From contig JBBQZZ010000011.1 in assembly GCA_038207265.1 (NCBI GenBank), positions 62,001-126,000 of the forward strand: a stretch of DNA of 64,000 bases. The letters are read 5' to 3'. The DNA comes from JACMLD01 sp038207265 (GTDB taxonomy: Bacteria; Bacteroidota; Bacteroidia; Chitinophagales; Chitinophagaceae). Numbering within the stretch: position 1 is the stretch's first letter; each line of letters begins with the position of its first letter. The notes below the pieces were generated by a model that saw nothing but the letters and a program-made list of their open reading frames with translations, made no database searches and was not told the DNA's origin. Positions 26,250-35,748 of the stretch are shown piece by piece. Made by a program: the position numbers and the translations under genes.

Positions 26250-28340
26250 TTAGCCCCGGAGATGCCAGCCTTTTGGTTGAACGAATGCACGAATACCCTG
26301 GTAAGATAATGTAGCACCCAAACCTGAATGCTTTCTTCCAGACCACGGTAAGGTTGCGCTCACACGATCGCAGCAATTCCAGTAAACAGTACCTGTATTC
26401 ATTTTATTCATTATTTTCTCTGCCCTTTCAAAACTGGATGAATAAACGGCTGCTGTTAAACCGTATTCTGTATCCTGCATCAATTGTATCGCTTCATCGT
26501 CACTGCTAACTTTCTGAATTCCGGTAACCGGACCAAACGATTCTTCTTTCATGATCTTCATTGAATGATCTACGTTCACCAATACGGTTGGTTCCATAAA
26601 AAACCCTTTTCCATTTAATACGTTACCGCCCGTTAATACTATTGCTCCTTTTTCTTTTGCGTCTGCTACCTGTGAAAGTAAAAATCGCAATTGTTCTTTG
26701 CGGCTCACCGGTCCAATTTCAGTGCCTGGCGCTGTTGGATCGCCAATCAACATTTTCTTTGCCTGTGCAACAAAGGATTTTACAAACCGATCAAATATTT
26801 TTTCATGTACATAAATACGTTCAACCGCGCAACAAGACTGTCCATTATTATACACAACTCCTTCTAACGCTGCTGCAGCAACGCTTTCTATGTCTTCTAC
26901 ATCATCGGCAACATATAAAGGATCTTTTCCACCCAGTTCAAGCTGACAGGGAACCAAATGTGTGGCTACTCGTTCAGCAACGTATTTTCCAGTTCGGTAA
27001 CTGCCAGTGAAAAAAAATCCGTTCAGGTGCAGGTTAAGAACCATCTCGCCTACTGCACCAGCACCACTGACCAATTGAAAACAATTAACAGGCACTCCTG
27101 CCTTATACAACAAATCCTGTATGTGCATCCCCGTTAGTGTAGTGTATTCGGAAGGTTTGTACAAGACAGCATTTCCTGCTATCAATGCCGGGATGTAGAC
27201 GTTTACACCAACCAGGTAAGGATAATTCCAGGCTGAAATATTGGCAATCACTCCCAATGGTTCATACGTGATCTTTTCTTTTGTGCCCCCTTCGCTGGTA
27301 ACCCATTCTTCTGCGAGCCACTTAGCTGATTGATCAATAAAATATTTTATCCTGTTGCGTGCGCCGTTAAGCTCGTTATAGGATTGTTGCAAAGGTTTGC
27401 CCATTTCTGCAGTGAGCGTATTAGCCAGTACATCTTTATAAGTATCCAGTAACGCATAAAACTTTTCTATGCACGCAATTCGTTTTTGCAAAGGCAATGC
27501 AGCCCATGACATCTGGCCCTGCTTTAATAATTCAAATTTATCGGCTACACTCTGCAAGCTGTCTTCATTGATTTCGGCTATCAGTTCTTCCGTAGCAGGA
27601 TTAATAACATGTATCTTCTTCATCTGCGTAATTCTTATTTCATTCAAAAAACTTTCTTTAATATTTTTCGAGAATGGGCTCTCCTCTTTGTCAGGCATTC
27701 TTTCCGGGTGCCATTGTACACAAAGCATAAATGCCTTACCGGTTTTGTCATTGAATTCTATACCTTCTATCGTGCCATCTGCTGTTCCCGACCAGGCATT
27801 CACTTTAAGGTTATTGCCCAATTCATTTTTATCAATCGCCTGGTGATGGGCACTGTTAACGGTTCCTGTATTTGATTTTGTAATATCAGACAACAAACTA
27901 TTTTCTTCAACAAATATGTCGTGATACTTGTCTTGTGTTGTTGATATGCGATGAATGTCATTATACCTATCCAGGTCCTGCAGCAACTTGCCACCTTCCA
28001 ATACATTTACCAATTGCAATCCACGGCAAATTCCCAAAACCGGCAAACAATGCAATTGCGCATAATGATAAATGCTTGATTCAAATAAATCGCGCTCCTT
28101 CTGAAAGGTATCCGGTTTGTATTCGTAGTCGGTTTCACCTCCATACAGGTCCGCATCAATGTCAATGCCACCGGTTAATATAAATCCGTCGCAGGTATGA
28201 ATGTCTTTCACATTATCTTTTTCAAACGACAATTCTATCAATTCTATATCAACCGAGAGATCCTCAGTCGTGAACCAATTCCAGTAGTGCTGAAATTTAG
28301 TATGTGTAAAACTGACGCCCAATCTTTTTTTCATACCCAT
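26250..28340 (-). CDS. Fusion of PuuD-type gamma-glutamyl hydrolase and aldehyde dehydrogenase
   Basis: One uninterrupted 696-codon frame joins two enzymes. Residues 1-239 are a class I glutamine amidotransferase-like hydrolase (peptidase C26), with nucleophile Cys105 in LGICRGLQL and His211/Glu213 in QWHPERMPD, as in gamma-glutamyl-GABA hydrolase PuuD. Residues 240-696 are a complete aldehyde dehydrogenase, with Glu468 in LELGGKDP and catalytic Cys503 in NNGQSCCA. Met240 at 27623 would be the natural start of a free dehydrogenase, so separate translation is possible. The gene starts 2 bp after the alcohol dehydrogenase stop codon. The inferred role is to oxidise a gamma-glutamyl aldehyde and then release glutamate plus an amino acid. 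Confidence 0.88.
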   Translation of the reverse strand: MGMKKRLGVSFTHTKFQHYWNWFTTEDLSVDIELIELSFEKDNVKDIHTCDGFILTGGIDIDADLYGGETDYEYKPDTFQKERDLFESSIYHYAQLHCLPVLGICRGLQLVNVLEGGKLLQDLDRYNDIHRISTTQDKYHDIFVEENSLLSDITKSNTGTVNSAHHQAIDKNELGNNLKVNAWSGTADGTIEGIEFNDKTGKAFMLCVQWHPERMPDKEESPFSKNIKESFLNEIRITQMKKIHVINPATEELIAEINEDSLQSVADKFELLKQGQMSWAALPLQKRIACIEKFYALLDTYKDVLANTLTAEMGKPLQQSYNELNGARNRIKYFIDQSAKWLAEEWVTSEGGTKEKITYEPLGVIANISAWNYPYLVGVNVYIPALIAGNAVLYKPSEYTTLTGMHIQDLLYKAGVPVNCFQLVSGAGAVGEMVLNLHLNGFFFTGSYRTGKYVAERVATHLVPCQLELGGKDPLYVADDVEDIESVAAAALEGVVYNNGQSCCAVERIYVHEKIFDRFVKSFVAQAKKMLIGDPTAPGTEIGPVSRKEQLRFLLSQVADAKEKGAIVLTGGNVLNGKGFFMEPTVLVNVDHSMKIMKEESFGPVTGIQKVSSDDEAIQLMQDTEYGLTAAVYSSSFERAEKIMNKMNTGTVYWNCCDRVSATLPWSGRKHSGLGATLSYQGIRAFVQPKGWHLRG

Positions 28341-28342
28341 GA

Positions 28343-29497
28343 TTATAAGGCTTCCAGGTATATTTTTTTGAAATCTTCCCGGTTCACTGGTTTGGGGTTA
28401 CTGGGGTGACAAAAATCTGCAAATGCAAGATCCGAAAGAGGTTCTATGTGTTCTGCTTTTACACCAATACTGCGCAATTGAATGGGCAATCCAATTTTTT
28501 TATTTAACTCAAATAAATATTGAACCAGCGCTTCACCTGAAGTATCTTTTAATTCCATTGACTGTGCCATTCTTCTGAAATTATTTTCAGATCCAGAAAT
28601 ATTAAACTGCATACCATAAGGAAGGTTTACCGCATTTGCCAGACCATGATGAGTATCAAGCAAAGACGATAATGGATGCGCGAGTGAATGCACAATCCCC
28701 AATCCCTTCTGAAATGCAACGGCTCCCATCAGCGATGCGATCATCATTTTGCTGCGCGAAGCGAGATCAGGTTTATTAACGGCTGTTTCAATGGATTGAT
28801 GAATCAATGATATCCCTTCCAGCGCAATACCTTCTGCCATTGGATGAAATCCTTTGGCAATAAATGCTTCAATATTATGGGTGAGCGCATCCATGCCAGT
28901 GGCGGCCGTGATAAATGGCGGCAATCCCATTGTCAGCATCGGATCCGCAAAAACAATTTTAGCAAGCAATTTAGGAGAAAACAGTATGCGTTTCCGATGG
29001 GTATCGTCTTCAGATATGATAGCACTTCTACCTACTTCACTACCCGTACCGCTGGTAGTAGGCACAGTAATAAAATAAGGAACATCTTCGGTGACAAATT
29101 TGTCACCACCAATCAAATCATCATAGTCGAATAAATCGCGGTGATGATGAATGCTTAAAACAATTGCCCGGGCAACATCCATGGCCGCACCTCCACCAAT
29201 GCCGATGATAGCATCCCGTTCAGTAGAAATATACATCTTGTTTCCATCAATGACATCTGATTTTACCGGGTTTTTATGAATACCGGAAAAAATTTCAACC
29301 GAACCCGTTTTCTCTGTGAGACGCTTGATAATGTCTTTAAAAAAATTCAGTTCCCTTACCGTAGGGTCCGTTACAATCAATGGATTTTTAAGCCCTGCCG
29401 AAGCCAGGTACGCCGGTAATTCATTTACCGCACCTGCGCCAAACCTTATCACTGTTGGAAAATTGTACTGCCTGATTGTATTGAAATCAATACTCAA
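28343..29497 (-). CDS. Iron-containing alcohol dehydrogenase
   Basis: A 384-residue group III alcohol dehydrogenase. The NAD-binding part shows GGGAAMDVARAIV near residue 99, and the TVPTTSGTGSEV loop is present. Metal-ligand residues lie in GMDALTHNIEAF, the HSLAHPLSSLLD segment and THHGLANA. The substrate is not coded in the motif. Its place between the glutamine-synthetase-like ligase and the aldehyde dehydrogenase fusion suggests oxidation of the hydroxyl of a gamma-glutamylated amino alcohol. Confidence 0.9.
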   Translation of the reverse strand: MSIDFNTIRQYNFPTVIRFGAGAVNELPAYLASAGLKNPLIVTDPTVRELNFFKDIIKRLTEKTGSVEIFSGIHKNPVKSDVIDGNKMYISTERDAIIGIGGGAAMDVARAIVLSIHHHRDLFDYDDLIGGDKFVTEDVPYFITVPTTSGTGSEVGRSAIISEDDTHRKRILFSPKLLAKIVFADPMLTMGLPPFITAATGMDALTHNIEAFIAKGFHPMAEGIALEGISLIHQSIETAVNKPDLASRSKMMIASLMGAVAFQKGLGIVHSLAHPLSSLLDTHHGLANAVNLPYGMQFNISGSENNFRRMAQSMELKDTSGEALVQYLFELNKKIGLPIQLRSIGVKAEHIEPLSDLAFADFCHPSNPKPVNREDFKKIYLEAL

Positions 29498-29548
29498 AAT
29501 TCAATATTTTTAAATCTATATACTTAATACTATATACTAAAATACTTT

Positions 29549-30919
29549 TCAAATAATCTCCAGGTAACGTTGCAACTCCCAATCAGTTACCGCTTTGGAA
29601 AACTGTCTCCATTCCCATTCCCGGGTCGCAGTAAAATGATCTACAAATGCGGATCCGAATAATTCCTTTGCAAGTGCCGATTGTTTCATGGCCTGGGTGG
29701 CTTCCCATAAATTGGCGGGCAAAATTCCATTGGTTTTATTGGCGTATCCGCTGCCAACTGTTGCTGCCACTTTCAATTTTAATTTTTTCCTGATGCCATA
29801 CAACCCAGCTGCCAGGCAGGCGGCCATGGCCAGATAAGGATTGGAATCTGAACCCACTACTCGTGTCTCTAACCTAGTTGAATAATCGCTTCCCGGTAAT
29901 GCCCGCAGGGCAGTGGTGCGGTTATCGATTGCCCATGTAAGTGTTGTGGGCGCCCACGCACCTTCTACCAATCTTTTATAACTGTTAACAGTAGGCGCAA
30001 ACAGGGGTAAAATATGTGGAAGACAATGCAATTGTCCCGCAATATAATTTTCCATCAAAACACTGATGCCTGTTTTGCTTTTCTTATCGTAAAAAAGATT
30101 TTCTTTTCCGTTTGCGGACCAGATGCTTTGGTGAACATGACCGCTGCAACCCGGCAGGCTATCATTGGGCTTTGCCATAAAACTTGCTATGATTCCATGC
30201 CTGAGCGCAATTTCTTTTGTACCTGCTTTAAATAATACAGCACGATCAGCCGCTTCCGCGATGTCTCCATACAAAATGGCAGCTTCATAAACACCCGGAC
30301 CGGTTTCTGTATGCAATCCTTCCAGTGGCACTTCAAATTTTTTTAGTAAGTCGAACAGTTCATTAAAATATGCACTGTTTTCAGCGGCCCGCAACAAAGA
30401 ATAACCAAACATTCCATTGCTGATGGGTTGCAGTTTGCTGAATTTATTTGCGTACAATTCTTCACTGTTGTTGATGAAATTATACCATTCAAATTCCTGC
30501 GAAAATGAAGCCTGGAATCCTTGTTGAACAGCCTGGGATTTTATTTTTTTCAACAGGCTTCTCGGACAAAACGGCAAATCGTTTTCTTTTGCATCGCGAA
30601 AATCTGCCAGGAAGAACGGCAAATTGTCTTCCCACGGAATTTGACGAAAACTTGAAATATCAATTACCGCTTTAGCATCAGGATAACCAGTATGCCAACC
30701 CGTAAATGAAGTATTGTCATACGCTTTATCTGAGCTGTCCCAACCAAATACCACATCGCAAAATCCAAAATTATTTTCAACTACTGAACGGAATTTTTCT
30801 ACGCTGATTACTTTTCCACGCAGGACACCATCAATATCCGTTATTGCGATTTTTACTTTTTCCCTGCCCTGGTCAGATAATAATTTAAGTATCTCAGGTA
30901 ATGATTTCTTTTTTTGCAT
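29549..30919 (-). CDS. Glutamine-synthetase-like gamma-glutamyl-amine ligase
   Basis: A 456-residue member of the glutamine synthetase fold, starting at the ATG at 30919. Catalytic-domain motifs are altered relative to GlnA: EFEWY near residue 143, ETGPGVYEA near residue 204, GCSGHVHQS near residue 257 and the RLETRVVGSDSNPY segment near residue 360. This is the pattern of PuuA/GlnA4/IpuC-type enzymes, which attach glutamate to an amine using ATP. The first 26 bases overlap the end of the permease gene, indicating translational coupling. Given the neighbours, the amine is most likely ethanolamine or a similar amino alcohol. Confidence 0.82.
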   Translation of the reverse strand: MQKKKSLPEILKLLSDQGREKVKIAITDIDGVLRGKVISVEKFRSVVENNFGFCDVVFGWDSSDKAYDNTSFTGWHTGYPDAKAVIDISSFRQIPWEDNLPFFLADFRDAKENDLPFCPRSLLKKIKSQAVQQGFQASFSQEFEWYNFINNSEELYANKFSKLQPISNGMFGYSLLRAAENSAYFNELFDLLKKFEVPLEGLHTETGPGVYEAAILYGDIAEAADRAVLFKAGTKEIALRHGIIASFMAKPNDSLPGCSGHVHQSIWSANGKENLFYDKKSKTGISVLMENYIAGQLHCLPHILPLFAPTVNSYKRLVEGAWAPTTLTWAIDNRTTALRALPGSDYSTRLETRVVGSDSNPYLAMAACLAAGLYGIRKKLKLKVAATVGSGYANKTNGILPANLWEATQAMKQSALAKELFGSAFVDHFTATREWEWRQFSKAVTDWELQRYLEII

Positions 30920-32246
30920 CAATTGATTTTTTTACGAAACCATGAAACCAAATATAGGATAGTACTAATATACCAAAATAAATGAACGATAATTTAATAT
31001 TGAGTGTTATCATTGCTATCATACAGATGGATGCAATGACCAATGCAATTACCGGGAAAGCAGGGTAAAATGGAACCCTGAACGGGCGATGCAATGACGG
31101 TTCTTTTTTCCTCAAAACGATCACTGCAATCATTGAAATGATATACAAATTTACAGCACCAAAACAGGCAATGGTTATAATCTCTGCGGTTTTACCGGTA
31201 AGCAAAGCTATGATACCGATGATCATATTTGCAATTAAAGCATTGGCTGGTGTTTTAAAAGAACGATGTACTTTTCCTAAAGAAGGCAAAATATATTTCA
31301 CCCTGCCAAATTCAAATGTAGCCCGGCCCGCAGCGAGTATGATTCCATGAAAAGATGCTACCAAACCCATTAGTCCAATTGTGATCAGCAAATGATAAAT
31401 CCAACCTGAATTGCCGGTAATTTTCGACATGGCCAATGGTAATGGAGAATCGGATGCTTCTGCTCCAGGATGTGCGTAAACAATAGCCTCCCACCCTGCT
31501 ACACCGATGGATGAGATGAAGATAATAACACACAAAAAAATAAGTGTTATCAATGCCGATCCAAATCCTTTCAATATTGTCTTTTGCGGATCAATTGTTT
31601 CTTCCGCAACATTGGCTACTCCTTCCAGGCCCAGGAAAAACCAGATGGCAAAAGGTATTGAAGCCCATGCACCTTTCCAACCATTTGGAAATGCATTTAA
31701 AGACAGGTTAGCAGTTTTTAAATGGGGAAGCGTAATACCCGAGAACAGCAACAATTCAAATACTGCAAATAAAGTAATGATAAGTTCAAAAGCTGCAGCT
31801 GCCCTTACTCCAATAATATTGAGGGCAGTAAAAATAAAATAAGCTGCAATCGCTATAACATTAACGGGTAGTTGTGGAAAGAATATGTGAAAGTAAGCGC
31901 CAATGGCAGCCGCGATGGCCGGCGGCGCAAACACAAATTCTATCAGTTGGGCCATGCCTGCAAGGAAACCAAGATCTTTTCCCATTGCTCTTGTCGCATA
32001 GTCGAAAACTCCACCGGCTTTTGGAATACAGCATGCCAGTTCAGTATATGAAAAAGTAAAAGTGATATAAAGAACAATAACAAATAAAGTTGCTACGGCA
32101 AGTCCCAGGGTACCCCCTTCTGCCAGGCCGAGGTTCCAGCCAAAATACATTCCTGAAATTACATAGCCCACTCCCAGACCCCATAACATAAACGGTCCAA
32201 GCGATCGGGATAAGCCGGAAGAAGTTTCGGAATTTATTTGACTCAT
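30894..32246 (-). CDS. Ethanolamine permease-type APC transporter
   Basis: A 450-residue amino acid-polyamine-organocation permease with about 12 helices. The segments WGLGVGYVISGMYFGWN near residue 28 and SFHGIILAAGRATFEFG near residue 310 are strongly reminiscent of the ethanolamine permease (Eat) branch. The conserved EETIDPQKTI near residue 222 fits the same family. It is the first gene of a four-gene minus-strand operon, overlapping the ligase gene. Substrate assignment rests on recognised family resemblance plus context. Confidence 0.85.
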   Translation of the reverse strand: MSQINSETSSGLSRSLGPFMLWGLGVGYVISGMYFGWNLGLAEGGTLGLAVATLFVIVLYITFTFSYTELACCIPKAGGVFDYATRAMGKDLGFLAGMAQLIEFVFAPPAIAAAIGAYFHIFFPQLPVNVIAIAAYFIFTALNIIGVRAAAAFELIITLFAVFELLLFSGITLPHLKTANLSLNAFPNGWKGAWASIPFAIWFFLGLEGVANVAEETIDPQKTILKGFGSALITLIFLCVIIFISSIGVAGWEAIVYAHPGAEASDSPLPLAMSKITGNSGWIYHLLITIGLMGLVASFHGIILAAGRATFEFGRVKYILPSLGKVHRSFKTPANALIANMIIGIIALLTGKTAEIITIACFGAVNLYIISMIAVIVLRKKEPSLHRPFRVPFYPAFPVIALVIASICMIAMITLNIKLSFIYFGILVLSYIWFHGFVKKSIDAKKEIIT

Positions 32247-32269
32247 TGACTGCTTTCGGATGAAATTAA

Positions 32270-32296
32270 TAAATAATTATTCACGATAATTATTTA
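32270..32296 (-). promoter_or_regulatory. Palindromic candidate operator upstream of the permease operon
   Basis: A perfect 11-bp inverted repeat, TAAATAATTAT and ATAATTATTTA, is separated by TCACG and lies 24-50 bp before the permease start codon. It has no G/C-rich stem or T tract, so a protein-binding site is more likely than a terminator. Confidence 0.5.
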
Positions 32297-32351
32297 ATAT
32301 GTTTTCCGTGAAGACACCTGGTTTTACATTTATATTAAACAACTGAATATT

Positions 32352-35162
32352 TTATTTCTTATCTGCTACACATCGGAATCCCACCGTTGCATTGCGCTCA
32401 AAACCCTGGCTAACGCGCAAAAGAAACTGGCGATAATGCAATTCCCTTGGTCCTCCCTGAACATACCACCAACTGGAAGACGGTTTAAAATAAGATCCAC
32501 CTTTCATAATAACATAACGGTAACTACCACTCATATATATGTCATTCGTTAATTGCCAAACAGACCCAACTAAATCAAATAATCCATTTGGATTAACACC
32601 TTTTGGATATGTCCCTACTCTGTAAGGTTTACCGTTACCAAGATTACAAAATGTCGAATCAATTCCTTCCAGCTTTGTAACGGTAAGTGTATTGGTAACA
32701 TATTCTTCCTTCCTGCTTACAGGAGTGGATTGTTGCCATGGCCATTCCTGCAGGTTGCTGGTTTGTGCCGCATATTGCCATTCTTTTTCAGAAGGTAACC
32801 GTTTACCTGCCCAGGCAGCATAAGCACCGGCATCTTCATAACTGATATACACAACCGGGAAATTTTCCTGGCCAACAGGAATATGCCCGCCTTTCCAATG
32901 CTTCAGAAAATTGGATTTATCAACCGGGTGGTAATTAGTTGCTGTAAGGAATTTTTTAAATTCGATATTAGTAACCGGGTATTTGTCCATAAAAAAAGAA
33001 GTCATTTCAAATGTGCTGTCCATATCTTCTTTAGGGTAAGAAATAAATTCGTCTCCGTGCGTTGTACTGAATTTAAATTTACCAGCGGGTATATTCACCA
33101 TGCCGGCTGGAGCCGAAAAAACAGGATTTGTAAATTTTACAGTTGAAATCCTTCTTGCTGTTCCTGGCAGTATTGTTACAATTGTTTCATCCTGCAGAAT
33201 ACCTTCTTTCATTAATTGAATCACGAAATCGCCTTCATAACGATCAAAATACTTACTTAGGCTTATTTTAATCTCACCTGGTTTCAACAACAGGGGCTGT
33301 TTCTCGTATCCGGGAGTACCTGCCCAAATTTTTACCTGGTCCCCTCCCTTTTGTGCTAATATCTTTAACTCATTACCATTGATTCTTGCATCAATCAGCA
33401 AAGGAAACCTGGCAATGCAATCAACTTCGCCTTCATTGTTGGTGCCAAGATCGCTTGCATTAAAAGCATCTGTGCTGGCCTCAATCCACCATTTGCCATT
33501 TTCGTTTACTGGTGATAGTAAGCGGTGATGCCAGATATCTGCAAAATGAAATCCGGGGTCAGGCTTTACGGAAAAAAGATTTCCTGTGTAGCCAGCCGGA
33601 ATAACACTGAAGATGGTATAGATAGTCTTATCTGCCAGGTCCCATTGGTTCACCCAGATACTATCTGCGCTGGTAGGTATCAGTGGCGCGTAGCCGCGGT
33701 TGACAAAATTGAACGTGTTCTCCCGGAGTATTCTTGAGGTACGGCCGAGATATTTATATTGCTCATCAACCCAATCCGGCTGACCTGGTGCCATAATATT
33801 TATTTCAGTACCGTATCCATTGAAAAAAGAAGTAGCAAATTCTCTTTTGATCTTTTCTTTATACAATTCAGCTACCCTGAATATAGTAAACTCAGGTTTG
33901 ATGAGTTTGTTAAGATTTAACATAGGCGGATAATACAATGCATTGTGTACCCTTCCCGAAACGATATTGGGCATGTCGCCGGGAACAGCCATTCCTTCAC
34001 TATACATAATAACGCCGGCTCTTGCTTTATCAGCAGCTTCCTGCAACTCTTTGCTGGACGCTCCTTTTGTATCCAGCACCATACCGTCTGCAGTTGTAGC
34101 TTTAATTAATTGCGTAATCCCTTCAAAATGATTTTTATTGTTGGTGCTTTCGTCCCAGGGGTTGTAGCAAATAAAAAATCTTGCGCCATGCGCCCTACTC
34201 AGTTCGGCCTGTTTACGCATAGCACTGATACCACCGGGTAAATCATAATATAAATCAAACTGGTTGCGTTGATCCAGTCCCAGCGTCGGCCAGGTGGGCC
34301 AGATGCTAATGATATCATTACCACCATATAGTTTTTTCCCTTTCACAAGAAATTCCTGCAAATGATATTTACTGTCTTTGTTATCGTAATAAAACTTATC
34401 CCAAGCATCCATGAGGTGCAGCACATAGCTATGCCGTACCCATTGCAGATCTCTGCGACTAAAAATACTGTCATTGAACGCCGGAAGATCATATAGCCAC
34501 CTTTTTTGAAAGACTTGTGTAAGACCATTCTGCCAGTTTCCGCTAAACAATTCCCCATATAATATGTATTCAACCGAACCACCCGGGTACAAAATGGTTT
34601 CAAATCTTTTCCTTTCCCCATTTTTGACTGATGTCTTGTCTCTCCTGCTCAGGAAGGCTAATTTGCGGTTATCCGACACTGTTATAGTATTGTATCCAAG
34701 TTCCCAGGCATTGTCGGGCAAAATCACATTCACCGGCATTTTTCCGGACAAGAAAAGATGGGACCGGGAAAGAGGATGATCTCCCAACCCTGTAATATAG
34801 GCTTCACTTTGCTCCAGTTGCAGCGGAACAATATTTCGCAACGCAATGGTATCAGCAGAAACATTTGAAAAACCAATAACTGCTTTAACCAAGGAATTAA
34901 TTGTATCAGCAAAACTAATGTTGACGCTAACCGGGGAGGCAGGATTATTAACAGGATATTTTTTTTTGTTGACCTCGTAGCTGATAAAAGGAATCGGCTT
35001 TTTTAAAATATAATGCTCACCGGCTATTGAGATTGACAAAATCCTGTTTTGCTCATCAAGATTTATTCTTGCAGCTGATGACTGGCAAAATACAGCAGTT
35101 GTAAATGATAATTTTAAACAAAAAATGATAATAAAACATCTCAGAACAGTTGTGCTGGTCAT
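32352..35162 (-). CDS. Large exported glycoside-hydrolase-like protein with SUMF1/FGE-type C-terminal domain
   Basis: A 936-residue exported protein. A signal peptide is at residues 1-27. Residues about 30-220 are beta-rich, and 230-520 look like a TIM-barrel glycoside hydrolase region (NDIISIWPTWPTLGL, FFICYNPWDES, GMVLDTKG, IMYSEGM). A beta domain follows to about 670, and from about 685 comes a formylglycine-generating-enzyme fold (MDKYPVTNIEFKKFL, AYAAWAGKRLPSEKEWQYAA, GLFDLVGSVWQL, ending VGFRCVAD). The cysteine pair of true FGE after GGSY is absent (here GGSYFKPSSSWWYV), so sulfatase activation is unlikely. Polysaccharide binding or cleavage is inferred. Confidence 0.75.
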   Translation of the reverse strand: MTSTTVLRCFIIIFCLKLSFTTAVFCQSSAARINLDEQNRILSISIAGEHYILKKPIPFISYEVNKKKYPVNNPASPVSVNISFADTINSLVKAVIGFSNVSADTIALRNIVPLQLEQSEAYITGLGDHPLSRSHLFLSGKMPVNVILPDNAWELGYNTITVSDNRKLAFLSRRDKTSVKNGERKRFETILYPGGSVEYILYGELFSGNWQNGLTQVFQKRWLYDLPAFNDSIFSRRDLQWVRHSYVLHLMDAWDKFYYDNKDSKYHLQEFLVKGKKLYGGNDIISIWPTWPTLGLDQRNQFDLYYDLPGGISAMRKQAELSRAHGARFFICYNPWDESTNNKNHFEGITQLIKATTADGMVLDTKGASSKELQEAADKARAGVIMYSEGMAVPGDMPNIVSGRVHNALYYPPMLNLNKLIKPEFTIFRVAELYKEKIKREFATSFFNGYGTEINIMAPGQPDWVDEQYKYLGRTSRILRENTFNFVNRGYAPLIPTSADSIWVNQWDLADKTIYTIFSVIPAGYTGNLFSVKPDPGFHFADIWHHRLLSPVNENGKWWIEASTDAFNASDLGTNNEGEVDCIARFPLLIDARINGNELKILAQKGGDQVKIWAGTPGYEKQPLLLKPGEIKISLSKYFDRYEGDFVIQLMKEGILQDETIVTILPGTARRISTVKFTNPVFSAPAGMVNIPAGKFKFSTTHGDEFISYPKEDMDSTFEMTSFFMDKYPVTNIEFKKFLTATNYHPVDKSNFLKHWKGGHIPVGQENFPVVYISYEDAGAYAAWAGKRLPSEKEWQYAAQTSNLQEWPWQQSTPVSRKEEYVTNTLTVTKLEGIDSTFCNLGNGKPYRVGTYPKGVNPNGLFDLVGSVWQLTNDIYMSGSYRYVIMKGGSYFKPSSSWWYVQGGPRELHYRQFLLRVSQGFERNATVGFRCVADKK

Positions 35163-35431
35163 ACCCTATGTGTTAACAAATTAAGTTAGTAGTGTAAGTC
35201 AATTCCATTTCCGGGTGGAAAGATAATGAAACTCAAATAGGTTTGCAGACACGCAGATCAGCTGGTTTTACACCATGCATTTCAAACATCGAAAACTATA
35301 TTTTAACAGGAACGGTTAATTATATTTCATAGACCAGGAAAATTCAAGCCTCACTTAACCGATAAAGGTCAACAGTTGCATTTGCTCCCACTTTTGTAAA
35401 AAAATTTCCCCAGTACAAAGTTGAATCTAAT

Positions 35432-35635
35432 TTAGCCAGACTGATTTTTTTTCTTCATAGCATCTTCTATTTTTTTTGAGGCGTCACCCAGGCGCTTTCT
35501 TGTGGAGCGTTCTTCTGGAATGGGAGCATCCGCAGCACCTGGTGGAAAAGCACCTTCTGGCTGAGCAGGATTTGTTTCATTGTACCCTTTATTTCCCGTT
35601 TCTTTTCGGGGTATTGACGATTTTTTATTTATCAT
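35432..35635 (-). CDS. Small hydrophilic protein of unknown function
   Basis: A 67-residue, highly charged protein, rich in Lys, Glu and Pro. It has a central PEGAFPPGAADAPIPEE stretch and a basic C-terminal helix (DASKKIEDAMKKK). It has no signal peptide or hydrophobic segment and is probably mostly unstructured. Similar small proteins are common in Chitinophagaceae without known role. The coding call rests on composition and reading-frame integrity only. Confidence 0.5.
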   Translation of the reverse strand: MINKKSSIPRKETGNKGYNETNPAQPEGAFPPGAADAPIPEERSTRKRLGDASKKIEDAMKKKNQSG

Positions 35636-35748
35636 GATTTTAATTTCATTGAACTGCTGTAATAATATGCCAGCATACTGTAGAAGTTAACAGGGTTCCG
35701 ATTTCCTGTTTATGTGGCCCAGTTTTAGCAATGGCATGAAAAAAAGTT

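Noticed and set aside
26250..28340. Possible frameshift joining two separate genes (hydrolase and aldehyde dehydrogenase)
   Set aside because: The frame is continuous across the junction with no stop, so I treat it as a real fusion and mention the internal Met only as an alternative start.
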